Notes: a model not told the origin generated them from the letters alone. DNA of 64,000 nucleotides from Pseudanabaena sp. FACHB-2040 (GCF_014696715.1 NZ_JACJQO010000013.1:245489-309488), one strand, 5' to 3'. Numbered from the stretch's first letter, positions 1 to 8,428 are shown. Program-made: numbers and translations.

Positions 1-2
1 GG

Positions 3-194
3 CAGCAGGTGTTGCCGCTGCCACCAGCATACTTTCTGCTGTATGGCCTGCTCTCCCCAATCTACTTCTGGTTTAAGAGCCTGGTGGCAGTGGTGGCCCT
101 CTCTTACCACCTAGGGGGGCGACGGGAGTGGCACGTAACGCGGCGGGTCAATCAAAAGGCAAAAGCCCAGGTGCTAGATCCCGCTCTACGATGA
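3..194 (+). CDS. C-terminal end of a membrane glycosyltransferase (partial)
   Basis: This open frame enters from the left edge of the window and ends at TGA 192-194. About 63 residues are visible: a hydrophobic stretch (AYFLLYGLLSPIYFWF and SLVAVVALSYHL), then a basic tail with a GRREWHVTRR motif. A hydrophobic segment followed by a W-x-T-R-R type tail is what I expect at the C-terminus of cyanobacterial membrane family-2 glycosyltransferases, but too little is present to be sure. Its stop overlaps the stop of the convergent thioesterase gene by 9 bp (186-194). Confidence 0.45.
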   Translation, partial: QQVLPLPPAYFLLYGLLSPIYFWFKSLVAVVALSYHLGGRREWHVTRRVNQKAKAQVLDPALR

Positions 195-626
195 CTGCTG
201 CCACTGATACTGATAGTTCCAGTATTGCTGCACCACTGCTTCTGGTAGCGCTAGGGGCGCGAGCGTCTGGGCGTCAAGCAGGTGGCCGATTTGGGTGGCG
301 GTGGCAATTGTGCCCTCTGAGCCGCCCAGTCGAATTTGTAAAGTCCAGCGAGTTTTGCCCAGGTTTGACAGCCATAGTCGCCCGGTTAAGACTCGCTGCG
401 ATCGCACCGGCTGCTTATACTCAATCTGCGTTGACACCAGCGCCAGGTACTGGTCTGCTCGCTGGGGAAAGTGCTGCTGCAGAAATTCTTGCCGCAGGCT
501 TTCTAGCCAGCGCAGATAGGCAAACTCGCTGACCAATCCCCGGCTATCGAAGTCAAAAGATTGCACCTTAAACGACAGCTCAACGGCAAAGAGATCAGTG
601 GGTGCGATCGCATTAGACTGAGTCAT
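186..626 (-). CDS. Acyl-CoA thioesterase-like protein (hotdog fold)
   Basis: The 146-residue product has the size and pattern of a 4-hydroxybenzoyl-CoA thioesterase family hotdog protein. It has an N-terminal strand (LFAVELSFKVQSFDFDSRGLVSEFAYLRWLE), where the D-x-x-G-x-V segment is the usual substrate-loop region, followed by beta strands such as IEYKQPVRSQRVLTGRLWL and TRWTLQIRLGG. These enzymes hydrolyse acyl-CoA or acyl-ACP thioesters in the cytosol; the substrate cannot be read here. The start is ATG 624-626 behind a strong ribosome site (AGGAGGA). The palindromic operator at 641-654 lies just upstream, and an identical copy precedes the adjacent TetR gene, so this gene is the likely target of that repressor. 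Confidence 0.7.
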   Translation of the reverse strand: MTQSNAIAPTDLFAVELSFKVQSFDFDSRGLVSEFAYLRWLESLRQEFLQQHFPQRADQYLALVSTQIEYKQPVRSQRVLTGRLWLSNLGKTRWTLQIRLGGSEGTIATATQIGHLLDAQTLAPLALPEAVVQQYWNYQYQWQQSS

Positions 627-640
627 AATTTCCTCCTAAG

Positions 641-654
641 AGACCGATCGGTCT
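641..654. promoter_or_regulatory. TetR operator upstream of the thioesterase gene
   Basis: AGACCGATCGGTCT is a perfect 14-bp palindrome ending 14 bp before the thioesterase start codon, directly upstream of its Shine-Dalgarno. An identical copy lies at 1318-1331 before the TetR gene. Two identical perfect 14-mers, each in front of one gene of a repressor/target pair, are strong evidence for an operator, although binding is inferred. Confidence 0.8.
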
Positions 655-707
655 TTTTTGCATCAAAAAAAATGAGCTACTGAGTTTGGGTAAATTCGGC
701 CTGTGCC

Positions 708-1313
708 CTAACTTCTGACAGCATCTGCTCTCACCGCCTGAAGCTGGATCTGCAGATGACGAATAGCCCGCTCCAAATAAATTGAATCGTCGTAGACCTT
801 GCTCATCATCACCGCGCCTTCAACCATGGCAATCAACAGGGTGGCCAGTTCATCGGCATCAGTGCCAGGCCGCACCTCACCCCGCTCCATTCCCCGCTCC
901 AGCACTCGCCGAATCAGCGATTGCCAGCTATCCAGCGCTTGCCGTACCCGTTGCCGCATGACAGGATGGGTGTCGTCGCTCTCGACGGCGGTATTGAGAA
1001 TGGGGCAGCCGCCCTCAATCGGGGGCTGGTCGATGTAGTGCCGATAGACCTCAAGCATTGCCAACAGCCGATCAACAGCATGGCGCTGGCTGCGAATCGC
1101 TGCCATGTAGTGCCGGGTAATTTCCTGAATCATGTACTCAAACGCTTCTAGGGCCAGTTCCTCCTTACTGCCGAAGTGATTGTAGATCCCGCCTTTTTGC
1201 AGCCCCGTCACCCGCATAATGTCAGCCATAGACGCGCCAGCATAGCCCTGCCGGTTAAACAGCAGTGCCGCTTCGCGCACAATTTTTTGGCGGGTTTCTT
1301 GGGCCTTGGACAT
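708..1313 (-). CDS. TetR/AcrR family transcriptional repressor
   Basis: The 201-residue product has a classic N-terminal TetR helix-turn-helix (about residues 8-55: KIVREAALLFNRQGYAGAS, then ADIMRVTGLQKGGIYNHF) and a variable C-terminal ligand/dimer domain with EGGCPILNTAVESDD, which is typical of the YxaF/LmrA/NemR-like branch. TetR proteins repress by binding short palindromes and release DNA on binding a small molecule. Perfect palindromes at 1318-1331 (4 bp before this start codon) and 641-654 (before the next gene, same strand) indicate autoregulation and control of the thioesterase 81 bp downstream. The ligand is unknown. The Cys in GGCPILN could be a reactive-electrophile sensor as in NemR, which is conjecture. 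Confidence 0.9.
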   Translation of the reverse strand: MSKAQETRQKIVREAALLFNRQGYAGASMADIMRVTGLQKGGIYNHFGSKEELALEAFEYMIQEITRHYMAAIRSQRHAVDRLLAMLEVYRHYIDQPPIEGGCPILNTAVESDDTHPVMRQRVRQALDSWQSLIRRVLERGMERGEVRPGTDADELATLLIAMVEGAVMMSKVYDDSIYLERAIRHLQIQLQAVRADAVRS

Positions 1314-1317
1314 TAAC

Positions 1318-1331
1318 AGACCGATCGGTCT
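1318..1331. promoter_or_regulatory. TetR operator upstream of its own gene
   Basis: This is the second copy of the perfect palindrome AGACCGATCGGTCT, starting 5 bp upstream of the TetR ATG (1311-1313). A repressor bound here would cover the ribosome-binding/promoter region, which fits negative autoregulation. Confidence 0.8.
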
Positions 1332-1566
1332 TTGCTTTTCAAAACAGTATCACATTTCTTTGGAAGGGAAAAGAAGGTGGGAAAAGTTCAGCTTAAGGGG
1401 CAAAAAATCGCAAAAACGCTTATTGCTGAGCTTTTCTGAAGTTTCTCCAATCGACTTCTGCCGTTGGCTAGGGCAAAGTTGAAACTACAGCCAGGGTGAA
1501 TGGAGAGGAGCCAACGGCTTGCAAGGCTTCTTCCCTGTCCCATCTACTACTAATCCCCCCTTAACT

Positions 1567-1794
1567 ATGTCTGCACCATCTGTCCCCAGTTCTGCTCCCA
1601 AAAACTGCACCGAATGTCCTAACTGCGGCAAGTACTCTATCGTGTACCACCGAGACGAGATTTACCGCTGCCTCAACTGCGATTTTGAGCGAGTCCTCAA
1701 CAGCACTGAGGCCGACAAAACAGAGGAAGGCAACCCACTGTCCTTAATGATTAGCACCCTAGGTTTTGTGCTAATGCTGCTGCTGTTTCTTTAG
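1567..1794 (+). CDS. Small zinc-ribbon membrane protein
   Basis: The product is 75 residues from ATG 1567. A TTG at 1519 would add 16 unlikely residues. Four cysteines form two pairs, CTECPNCGK and YRCLNCDFER, spaced like a zinc ribbon that probably binds one Zn2+. The last ~20 residues (SLMISTLGFVLMLLLFL) form a single transmembrane tail, so the ribbon would sit on one face of a membrane. I recognise this as a small cyanobacterial-type hypothetical of unknown role. It stands alone between the TetR operon and sppA. Confidence 0.65.
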   Translation: MSAPSVPSSAPKNCTECPNCGKYSIVYHRDEIYRCLNCDFERVLNSTEADKTEEGNPLSLMISTLGFVLMLLLFL

Positions 1795-1873
1795 AAAGTG
1801 TGCCTTAGAAACGCGTGCCCTAGAAACGCGCGCCTGGAGCTGTCTATCTAGACCCGGATTCAGCTTAAACAAA

Positions 1874-3700
1874 CTAATCGAACTTGATTTGATAGGGCAG
1901 GAGCGCATAGATGCCACGGGGATCATTTAGCTGCTGAATGATCTTGACGTCCTGCTTTAGCTTCTCTAGCTGAGCCGTCAGCGGATCTGGTCGTTCGGCT
2001 CTAGCCGACTCAAAGAAGCTGGCAAAGAAGCGGTTCCACTCATCCCCTTCGGGATATTCCTGTAGCCGCCAGTCTTCACCTAGGTCTGACATCTCCGCTG
2101 CAACCTCAATGGCTCGCTCTAGGCCGCCAAGCTCGTCTACCAAGCCCAGGTCTTTGGCTGCTTGGCCTGACCAGACTCGGCCTTGGGCAATCTCAGCAAC
2201 TTTAGCGGCTGGCAGTTCGCGCCCCTCTACGACTCGGGCCAGAAACTCATCGTAGATCTGGTCTACGGACTTTTGTAGAATGGTCAGCTCTTTAGCCGTT
2301 TTAGGGCGAGTGCTGGTGAAAATATCTGCTAGATCAGAAGTTTTGACGCCATCCCAGCTAACGCCGACTTTGCCACCTAGATCTTCTAGGTTCACAAACA
2401 GGCTGAAAACCCCAATCGATCCGGTAATCGTGGTAGGTTCAGCTACGATTCTGTCTGCCAAGGACGCGATCCAGTAGCCACCAGAGGCGGCGACATCGCC
2501 CATAGAAACAATTACAGGCTTGCCCGATTCCTGCAGCAGACGCACCTCTCGCAAAATAATTTCGGAGGCAATGGCGCTGCCGCCTGGGCTATTGACCCGC
2601 AAAACGACCGCTTTAACCTCCTCGTCTAGGCGCAGCTCGCGCAGCTGCTGAGCCATCTGATTTCCAGCGATGACTTGGCTACCACCAAACCCGCTCGAAC
2701 CATCGCCGTCTACAATTTGCCCCTCGGCATAGACGACAGCAATTTGGTTGCTGGAGCTGCGGCTGGTTAGAGTATCTTCAGCCATGTCGGCATAGTGCTG
2801 CAGGCTGACCTGGCGGAAGTCTTCTTCGTCGTCAAGGTCGTCTTCGCTTTGGTTGGTGTGCGATCGCAATTCCGCAATCACCTCATCCTCATAGACAATT
2901 TGATCGACTAGCTGCTGGGTCTTGGCCTCCTCGCCAAAGAGAAATCCCTGGTTGTTAGCAATGTTCTGCAGTGCCTGGGCTGTTACGGGGCGAGGTTGAG
3001 CAGAGCTTTCAAGGATAGATTGCCACAGCTCCCTCAGTAGTCGTTGAGTTTGGTCCCTTTCCTCGGGGCTCATGTCGTTGCGCAGCAGCGGTTCTACCGC
3101 CGACTTGTACTTGCCCACACGAGTTACCTGCACCCCCACGCCCAGCTTACTGAGGGCTTCGGCCTGGTACATCATTTCGGCGTACAGACCGTTCATTTCG
3201 AGATTGCCAAAAGGATTCATGTAAACCGATTGGGCGGCGGAAGCCATGAGATACTCCCGCTCTGTCCAAGACACATCGTAGGCAATGACGGGCTTGCCGC
3301 TATCGCGAAACACCTCAATCGCCTTTCTTAGCTCCGTTTGAGAGGCTAGCCCAATGCCTAGCTCGCTGCCGCCCTTGAGATAAAGGCCGGTAATGCGGTC
3401 ATCTTCTGCCGCTGCCCTGAGGGCTACGACAGCTTCCCTCAGGGTTAACTGACCGGGCCTTTGTCCCACAAACAAAATGTCTGTCGGGCTGGGCACCACT
3501 TCAGAGTCAGAGATGATGGTTGACAGGTCGTAAACCATCACGGAGTCTTTTTCGACCAGAGGGGTGCTGCCCTTGGCCATGTTTGCAGCCAAAATCCCTA
3601 CCAGCCCGACCGCTCCAATGGCGGTAAACACACTAAACAGCACAACGAACAAGAAGGTGCCGGTCAGGCTAGCTAGGGTGAATTTCCAGAATTGCCGCAT
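1874..3700 (-). CDS. sppA: Signal peptide peptidase SppA, 67 kDa type
   Basis: The 608-residue product is full length for the long form, which has two tandem S49 protease domains. An N-terminal transmembrane anchor (residues ~8-35) places it in the membrane. The first domain carries GKYKSAVEP, whose lysine is the catalytic base in E. coli SppA. The second carries AASGGYWIAS, whose serine is the nucleophile, so the Ser/Lys dyad split between halves is intact. It degrades signal peptides left after secretion; in cyanobacteria SppA has also been linked to thylakoid/phycobilisome remodelling. An acidic insert (SEDDLDDEEDF) separates the halves. It is a single gene, 163 bp from the zinc-ribbon gene. 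Confidence 0.93.
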   Translation of the reverse strand: MRQFWKFTLASLTGTFLFVVLFSVFTAIGAVGLVGILAANMAKGSTPLVEKDSVMVYDLSTIISDSEVVPSPTDILFVGQRPGQLTLREAVVALRAAAEDDRITGLYLKGGSELGIGLASQTELRKAIEVFRDSGKPVIAYDVSWTEREYLMASAAQSVYMNPFGNLEMNGLYAEMMYQAEALSKLGVGVQVTRVGKYKSAVEPLLRNDMSPEERDQTQRLLRELWQSILESSAQPRPVTAQALQNIANNQGFLFGEEAKTQQLVDQIVYEDEVIAELRSHTNQSEDDLDDEEDFRQVSLQHYADMAEDTLTSRSSSNQIAVVYAEGQIVDGDGSSGFGGSQVIAGNQMAQQLRELRLDEEVKAVVLRVNSPGGSAIASEIILREVRLLQESGKPVIVSMGDVAASGGYWIASLADRIVAEPTTITGSIGVFSLFVNLEDLGGKVGVSWDGVKTSDLADIFTSTRPKTAKELTILQKSVDQIYDEFLARVVEGRELPAAKVAEIAQGRVWSGQAAKDLGLVDELGGLERAIEVAAEMSDLGEDWRLQEYPEGDEWNRFFASFFESARAERPDPLTAQLEKLKQDVKIIQQLNDPRGIYALLPYQIKFD

Positions 3701-4063
3701 GAATTTCTAAAATGCTCAAGGAATATGGCAGAAAGCCCAGGTTCAAGCAGATGTCATCCCTCTACCAGGGTAAACTTTATCCCTCCAAGCTTGCGGGAAT
3801 CAGCCCCAAAGTTTGAAGGCCTTTAAGCACGGTTCCTGGCATTATCGGTGCGGCAGGAGAACTTAATTTCGTTTGCAAAAACGCTACGACGCTGAGGCGC
3901 AACCTGATCGGTAGCCATAGGGGTGCAGCATCACGGGCAGCGAGTTTGGCACTTTGCACAATGGGCAGGGGTTAAACGGCAAAAGACATTCCCTTACGGA
4001 ATGCCTTTAAATCTCAGCTAGTTTGAATATTGCTAACGAATATTGCCAACTGAACAGGCAAAG
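3701..4063. other. Intergenic region between sppA and tatA
   Basis: This 363-bp stretch has no convincing gene; a 60-codon frame at 3777-3959 lacks family features. A small hairpin at 3987-4003 (CATTCC/GGAATG, flanked by A and T runs) lies just past the tatA stop and may be its terminator. The rest should contain the sppA promoter. Confidence 0.4.
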
Positions 4064-4261
4064 TTAGCGGTAGACGTCTTCTGAGTCTTCGTCGTAGACC
4101 TCTAGGCCCTCCTCCGGATCGTCCTGCTTATTCACCTCTTCCTTAAAACCCCGTAGCGTTTTACCCAGGGCACTGCCCAGCTCAGGAATTTTCTTGGGGC
4201 CAAAGATCAAGACCGCAACCCCGAGGATGATGATGACTTCTGTCCAGCCGAGATTGAACAT
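4064..4261 (-). CDS. tatA: Sec-independent translocase subunit TatA/E
   Basis: The product is 65 residues starting at ATG 4259-4261 (MFNLGWTEV). A TTG 45 bp upstream would add a spurious hydrophobic leader. It has the TatA signature: one short N-terminal transmembrane helix (TEVIIILGVAVLIFG), a conserved FGPKKIPELG hinge, an amphipathic helix (SALGKTLRGFKEEV) and an acidic tail. TatA oligomers form the pore for folded twin-arginine substrates in plasma and thylakoid membranes. The tail is acidic and ends in DVYR. No tatC is nearby. Confidence 0.92.
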   Translation of the reverse strand: MFNLGWTEVIIILGVAVLIFGPKKIPELGSALGKTLRGFKEEVNKQDDPEEGLEVYDEDSEDVYR

Positions 4262-4353
4262 AGGAACGCCTAGCGCAGTAACAATCAATATACCAGTGGG
4301 AAGCAAGGGGATAGGAGGCGAGCAGTGCTGCTCGTCTCTTATCCTCGTGTGCT

Positions 4354-5556
4354 TTACCTTGCTGCCGCCATCGGCTCATAGCGAATCCCGGCCTGCCGCA
4401 GCCTTTCGACGGCTTCGCCTAAGCGATCGCAATCGGCAATCAGGCTAATGCGCACGTAGCCTTCACCGCCAGGGCCAAAAGCGTTGCCCGGGGTAACGAC
4501 GACACCAGTTTCCTGCAGCACGCTGAGGGCAAAGTCAGTAGAACCTTGGCCGGGCGGGCAGGGCACCCAGAGGTACATCGTGGCTTTGGTCTTGGGCACG
4601 TTCCACCCCAGGGTCGCCAGCTCCTGAATCAGAAAATCGCGGCGGGTGCGATAGCGGGCCTGGACTTCGTGCAGGTAGACATCGGGGAGGGCTAGGGCTG
4701 TTTCGGCAGCCTGTTGCAGGGCGGCAAAAATGCCGTAGTCAAGATTGGTCTTGAGGGTGCGCAGGCCCTGGATAATGTGGCGGTTGCCAACCACAAAGCC
4801 GACCCGCCATCCGGCCATATTGTAGGTCTTGGAAAGCGTGTGGAACTCAACACCGACTTCTTTGCCGCCAGGGATCTCTAGCAGACTGGTGGGCTGGTAG
4901 CCATCAAAGGCCAACTCGGCGTAGCACAGGTCGTGCACCAGCAAAATGTTGTACTCGCGGGCAAAGGCCACCGCATCTTCAAAGAATTTGCGAGGAGCGG
5001 TGGCCGCAGTGGGGTTACTGGGGTAGTTGAAGAACATCGCCTTGGCCCGGCGAGCGATATCTGCAGGAATAGCCTCTAGATCAATTAGCCAGTTATTTTC
5101 GGGCGTGAGGTGGAGGTGGTAGATCTCGCCACCTGCGATCGCAGGTCCCCGAAAATGGGCCGGATAGGCCGGGGTTGGCACCAGTACCAAATCTCCCGGG
5201 TTGATGTAGGCCATTGCCAGGTGGGTCAGCCCTTCCTTAGATCCCAGCAGCGGCAGGGCCTCGCCATCGGGGTCTAGCTCCACGCCATAGCGACGGTGAT
5301 ACCAAGAGGTGATCGCCTTGCGAAAGCTGGCTGTGCCCTCGAAGGGGGGGTAGCCGTGGTTCGCCACATTTTCTAGAGCCTCCTTAGCGGCTTCTACCAC
5401 AGGGGCTGGGGTAGCCCCATCGGGGTTGCCCATGCCCAAATCGATCAAATCCAAACCCTGTTCGCGGGCGCGTGCCTTGAGTTCATCCAGGCGGGCAAAC
5501 ACGTAGGGGGGCAAAGCGCTCAGCCGTTGGGCAGGTTGGATCCAATCCAGGCTCAT
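4354..5556 (-). CDS. Class I/II PLP-dependent aminotransferase (LL-DAP/AlaC-like)
   Basis: The 400-residue product is full length for fold-type I aminotransferases. Visible motifs are the substrate-loop GMGNPDG, NYPSNPTAA, and the PLP lysine in SKTYNMAGWRVGF. The sequence resembles the LL-diaminopimelate aminotransferase / alanine aminotransferase AlaC branch, and cyanobacteria do make lysine through a DapL-type enzyme, but subgroup and substrate cannot be settled by eye. The start codon overlaps the stop of the upstream dehydrogenase gene in an ATGA (5553-5556), so the two are translationally coupled and probably act in one pathway. Confidence 0.85.
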   Translation of the reverse strand: MSLDWIQPAQRLSALPPYVFARLDELKARAREQGLDLIDLGMGNPDGATPAPVVEAAKEALENVANHGYPPFEGTASFRKAITSWYHRRYGVELDPDGEALPLLGSKEGLTHLAMAYINPGDLVLVPTPAYPAHFRGPAIAGGEIYHLHLTPENNWLIDLEAIPADIARRAKAMFFNYPSNPTAATAPRKFFEDAVAFAREYNILLVHDLCYAELAFDGYQPTSLLEIPGGKEVGVEFHTLSKTYNMAGWRVGFVVGNRHIIQGLRTLKTNLDYGIFAALQQAAETALALPDVYLHEVQARYRTRRDFLIQELATLGWNVPKTKATMYLWVPCPPGQGSTDFALSVLQETGVVVTPGNAFGPGGEGYVRISLIADCDRLGEAVERLRQAGIRYEPMAAAR

Positions 5557-6710
5557 GGGGTTAACTCCGAGGTTGCTTCAAGAATTTCAGGATGGGACAG
5601 GGACCTAGCCACAGAACGCATTTCTGGAGCCAGGGTCGAAACCATTGCCCCCATTAGGGATTCAGGTGCGACTGTAAATGGTAGGTGGTGAATATCAGAT
5701 CCTTCACGGCAGGCAAACTGGGCAGCTTGTCGCAGGTCTACTAAGGAAATCTCACCCAGACCCAGGTCGTCTAGAGACTTGGGCAGCCCAACCAAGTCAT
5801 AAAACTGCAGGAGCTGCTGCCGGGCGGTCGCCGCTAGGGAGTTTTTCGGCCCGATCTCTTCCAGCCGTAGCTGCACCAGAATGCCGTAGGCAACCTTTTC
5901 GCCATGCAGAGCGCCGTGGCTAGCCTCCAGCTGAGTCAGCCCGTTATGGACGGCATGGGCTGCTACCGTACGGCATTGGGCCCCACCCAGGCCACCTATC
6001 ACCCCAGCTAGCAGCACTGTGGCATCGACCACCTCCTGCCAGTCTGCTCCGCCCGGATCTTGCAGAGCGGCGGCGGTTTTTTGAAAAAGAATGTCGCGCA
6101 GGATGCGGGCCTGCTGCACTGCCGCAATAATCAGGGCTTTGTCGGAAGCACCGCTGCTGACGGAGGCTTCGTACCACTTGGCTAGGGCATCGCCAATGCC
6201 GGCAACTAGGGTGCGCTGAGGGGCGGTCAGCACCAGATCGTAGTCGAGAATCAGCAGATCGGGGCAGCGCTCTAGGGCCACGTCGTAGAGAAAGGCCCCC
6301 TGGTCAGAATAGACGTTCGAGAGGGCCGTCCAGGCGGCGCAGGTGGCTGCTGAGGCCGGGATAGTGACCACAGGCAGGCGCAGCTGATAGGCCAGCAGCT
6401 TAGCCGCATCTAGTGCCTTACCGCCGCCCACACCGATGATCAGATCAGCTTGATGAGTTTGGGCGATGGCCTTCAGCGCCTTGAGTGCCGACTCGCTACA
6501 GTCGCTTTTGTAGGAAGCCTGCTTAACAGCTAAGTCGGCTAAAGCCGGGGCTAGGAAAGGGGCAGCTACTTTTAGGGTGTGGTTGCCGCCAATGAGCAGA
6601 GGTCGTTGACCCAGGGCTGCGATCGCAGCCTGCGACTGGGCCAGAATGCCAGCCCCTCGCATTACCCGAGCCGGAGCAACGGCAAGCACAGGCAAAGTAT
6701 CAACGGTCAT
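5553..6710 (-). CDS. Iron-containing alcohol dehydrogenase / glycerol-dehydrogenase family protein
   Basis: The 385-residue product has an N-terminal dinucleotide-binding domain with GVGGGKALDAAKLL (the GGGS/K nucleotide loop of this superfamily) and a helical metal-binding domain. Putative metal ligands are the Asp in GIGDALAKWYE and the histidines in TVAAHAVHNGL and GALHGEKVAYG, all present. Relatives oxidise polyols or reduce short aldehydes with NAD(P)+ and Zn2+ or Fe2+. The substrate is unknown. It is the first gene of an overlapping pair with the aminotransferase (4-bp ATGA overlap), suggesting sequential reduction/transamination steps. Confidence 0.82.
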   Translation of the reverse strand: MTVDTLPVLAVAPARVMRGAGILAQSQAAIAALGQRPLLIGGNHTLKVAAPFLAPALADLAVKQASYKSDCSESALKALKAIAQTHQADLIIGVGGGKALDAAKLLAYQLRLPVVTIPASAATCAAWTALSNVYSDQGAFLYDVALERCPDLLILDYDLVLTAPQRTLVAGIGDALAKWYEASVSSGASDKALIIAAVQQARILRDILFQKTAAALQDPGGADWQEVVDATVLLAGVIGGLGGAQCRTVAAHAVHNGLTQLEASHGALHGEKVAYGILVQLRLEEIGPKNSLAATARQQLLQFYDLVGLPKSLDDLGLGEISLVDLRQAAQFACREGSDIHHLPFTVAPESLMGAMVSTLAPEMRSVARSLSHPEILEATSELTP

Positions 6711-6722
6711 AGGCGTAAAGAA

Positions 6723-7256
6723 TCAGGTGTCGGAGGATGAAGGTTGGGTGGATGAGAGCCGGGCCAGCGCCTTGCGGTCTAGGAGGATGGTCATATCATC
6801 TCCAGTGGCGGCATTGGGAATAGGCTGCACCTGCCCCATATAAACTAGCTGAGACACCCCTGGCGAGTCATGCAAAATCGTGCGGGCTCGAATCGTAGGG
6901 ACTCTGGTTGCTGAGCCCAGGCGATAAGGCTTAAACAGGTTGCTGGCGGCCTGCCGTAGAGTCGCCTCCAGCTGTGTTTCTGTAAGCGTTGGCGGCACAG
7001 TGATGGTAATCTTTTCGGCCCCGGAGTCAAAAACTGTCGCGTAGGGCACGGCCCCCGGAATGGCAGTGCGGGAAAAGGGTTCGAAGCTCAATCCCAAAAG
7101 CCCAATGGTCAGCACGGCAGCAAAGCCCGTAGCCCCCACCAGCCGAAAGCGCAGCCCCCACTTCAAAACAAAGGCCAGTACCGTAATGGCGGCCAGTGCC
7201 AGGGTGCCGATTCCGGCCCACTTGGTGATTTCTAAAAACTCCTCAGGGGTTGTCAT
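6723..7256 (-). CDS. ycf51: Ycf51 family protein (DUF2518)
   Basis: The 177-residue product has two N-terminal transmembrane helices (ITKWAGIGTLALAAITVLAFVL and GATGFAAVLTIGLLGLSF) joined by a short basic loop KWGLRFRLVG, then a soluble beta-rich domain (EKITITVPPTLTETQLEATLRQAASNL). This is the conserved layout of Ycf51, found in cyanobacteria and some plastids; its function is unknown. It lies 12 bp upstream of the dehydrogenase gene on the same strand, so the three genes 7256-4354 may share a transcript. Confidence 0.88.
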   Translation of the reverse strand: MTTPEEFLEITKWAGIGTLALAAITVLAFVLKWGLRFRLVGATGFAAVLTIGLLGLSFEPFSRTAIPGAVPYATVFDSGAEKITITVPPTLTETQLEATLRQAASNLFKPYRLGSATRVPTIRARTILHDSPGVSQLVYMGQVQPIPNAATGDDMTILLDRKALARLSSTQPSSSDT

Positions 7257-7638
7257 AGTTTATGAGACCAATAGATCTTTCAGCATAACGTACTCGAAAT
7301 CAACTCTACCAGGGAGGCTGCTTAGCGCCCCTGAGCTGTGTGTGGAGCCTGCTTGTGCAGTGGTTTGAACCCCCAACAGCAAACGCTGGAACGAGATGCG
7401 ATCGCGCCCAGTGCTTCGATCCTATCAGCAGAGCTGACCCCCCTACTCCAAAGCCCGATTGTTTTTGCCAGTAATGCGGCATGAAAGCTAACAAAAAAGG
7501 CATACTGTTTCGAGTAAACCTGCCAGCAAGGATTCCAGAAGGAATTCATAAAAACTTTCTCCATCGCCCTAGGTGTAATGTTTGGGGGCGTACGATGGCG
7601 AAAGTCATGGCAGTACTCAGTAGCTAAGGAGACCATTC
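7257..7638. other. Divergent intergenic region, ycf51 / lipoprotein
   Basis: This 382-bp stretch lies between divergent genes and contains their promoters. I see no gene or strong repeat. A good ribosome site (AAGGAG, 7626-7631) precedes the lipoprotein start at 7639. Confidence 0.4.
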
Positions 7639-8310
7639 ATGCTGACGCTTCGCCCTCGCCCACTGGGGGTTTCAGCGGGAGCCCTGACAGTGCTGCTGCT
7701 GGCTGGTTGCGGCCCCTCTAGGGTGTCCCAGTGCAACCGACTGGCTGAGGTGGTAAACCAGACTCAGGGCTTTATGTCCGAATTTGAAACAGAAATTCAG
7801 AGCTTCAGCCAAAACGCCTCCCAGGTCAGAAACCTGGATGACATTAAGGCTGCAGCCAGCCAGTACACCTCAGCAGTTGATGGGGTGGTGACAGATCTAG
7901 ACGGCCTCGTAGGCGATCTGAGAGGGGCCCAACTGAAGGATGACACTCTAGTGAGCTTTCGTGATGACTACGTTGGCGTTGTCGAGGGCTTTAAAGGTTC
8001 CCTACAGCAGGCTAGCAGTGCAATGGATCTGGTGGTGACTGTGCCTTCAGAAGCAGAGCTGCCCGCCCGCATTGAAGAATCGCAGAAGCAGACGATGGAA
8101 GCCGTCAGCTCCATCGAGCAGCTATCGCAAACTGAGTCTCAGCTGATTAGCACCGTTAACTCTTACTGCGGAGCTTCTACCCAACCGGCGGCAGGGGAAG
8201 CTCCGGCGGGAGAAGCGCCAGCAGGACAAACTCCGGCCCCAGCAGGAGAAGTGCCAGCAGGACAAACTCCGGCTCCAGCTGAAACAGCTCCCGCTGGTGG
8301 GGGGCAGTAG
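7639..8310 (+). CDS. Putative lipoprotein with low-complexity Ala/Pro-rich tail
   Basis: The 223-residue product begins with a lipoprotein signal: hydrophobic stretch GVSAGALTVLLLAGC with lipobox LAGC (Cys24), so it should be lipid-anchored outside the plasma membrane. The body is helical and coiled-coil-like (residues ~35-180), including FETEIQSFSQNASQVRNLDD and EESQKQTMEAVSSIEQLSQ. Two cysteines, C32 and one in NSYCGAS, could form a disulfide. The C-terminal ~40 residues are imperfect repeats of AGEAPAGQTPAP. I do not recognise a function. Hairpins after the stop probably end the transcript. Confidence 0.75.
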   Translation: MLTLRPRPLGVSAGALTVLLLAGCGPSRVSQCNRLAEVVNQTQGFMSEFETEIQSFSQNASQVRNLDDIKAAASQYTSAVDGVVTDLDGLVGDLRGAQLKDDTLVSFRDDYVGVVEGFKGSLQQASSAMDLVVTVPSEAELPARIEESQKQTMEAVSSIEQLSQTESQLISTVNSYCGASTQPAAGEAPAGEAPAGQTPAPAGEVPAGQTPAPAETAPAGGGQ

Positions 8311-8362
8311 CTTGGGCCCGGATTGGGTTAGAAAAGCCGCTGTCTAAAGCATCTGCCGAACT

Positions 8363-8407
8363 ATCAGCCCTTGCAAGAGCGTAGACCCATCTCCTGCAAG
8401 GGCTGAT
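8363..8407 (+). terminator. Inverted repeat downstream of the lipoprotein gene
   Basis: A 13-bp perfect inverted repeat, ATCAGCCCTTGCA (8363-8375) and its complement (8395-8407), with a 19-nt spacer, lies 53 bp past the stop. There is no long T run, so it may stabilise the mRNA end rather than act as a strict intrinsic terminator. Confidence 0.5.
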
Positions 8408-8428
8408 TCTCAAAAGCTCCTGTTTAAT

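Noticed and set aside
3777..3959. 60-codon frame between sppA and tatA
   Set aside because: It has no ribosome site and no motifs; this is probably non-coding.
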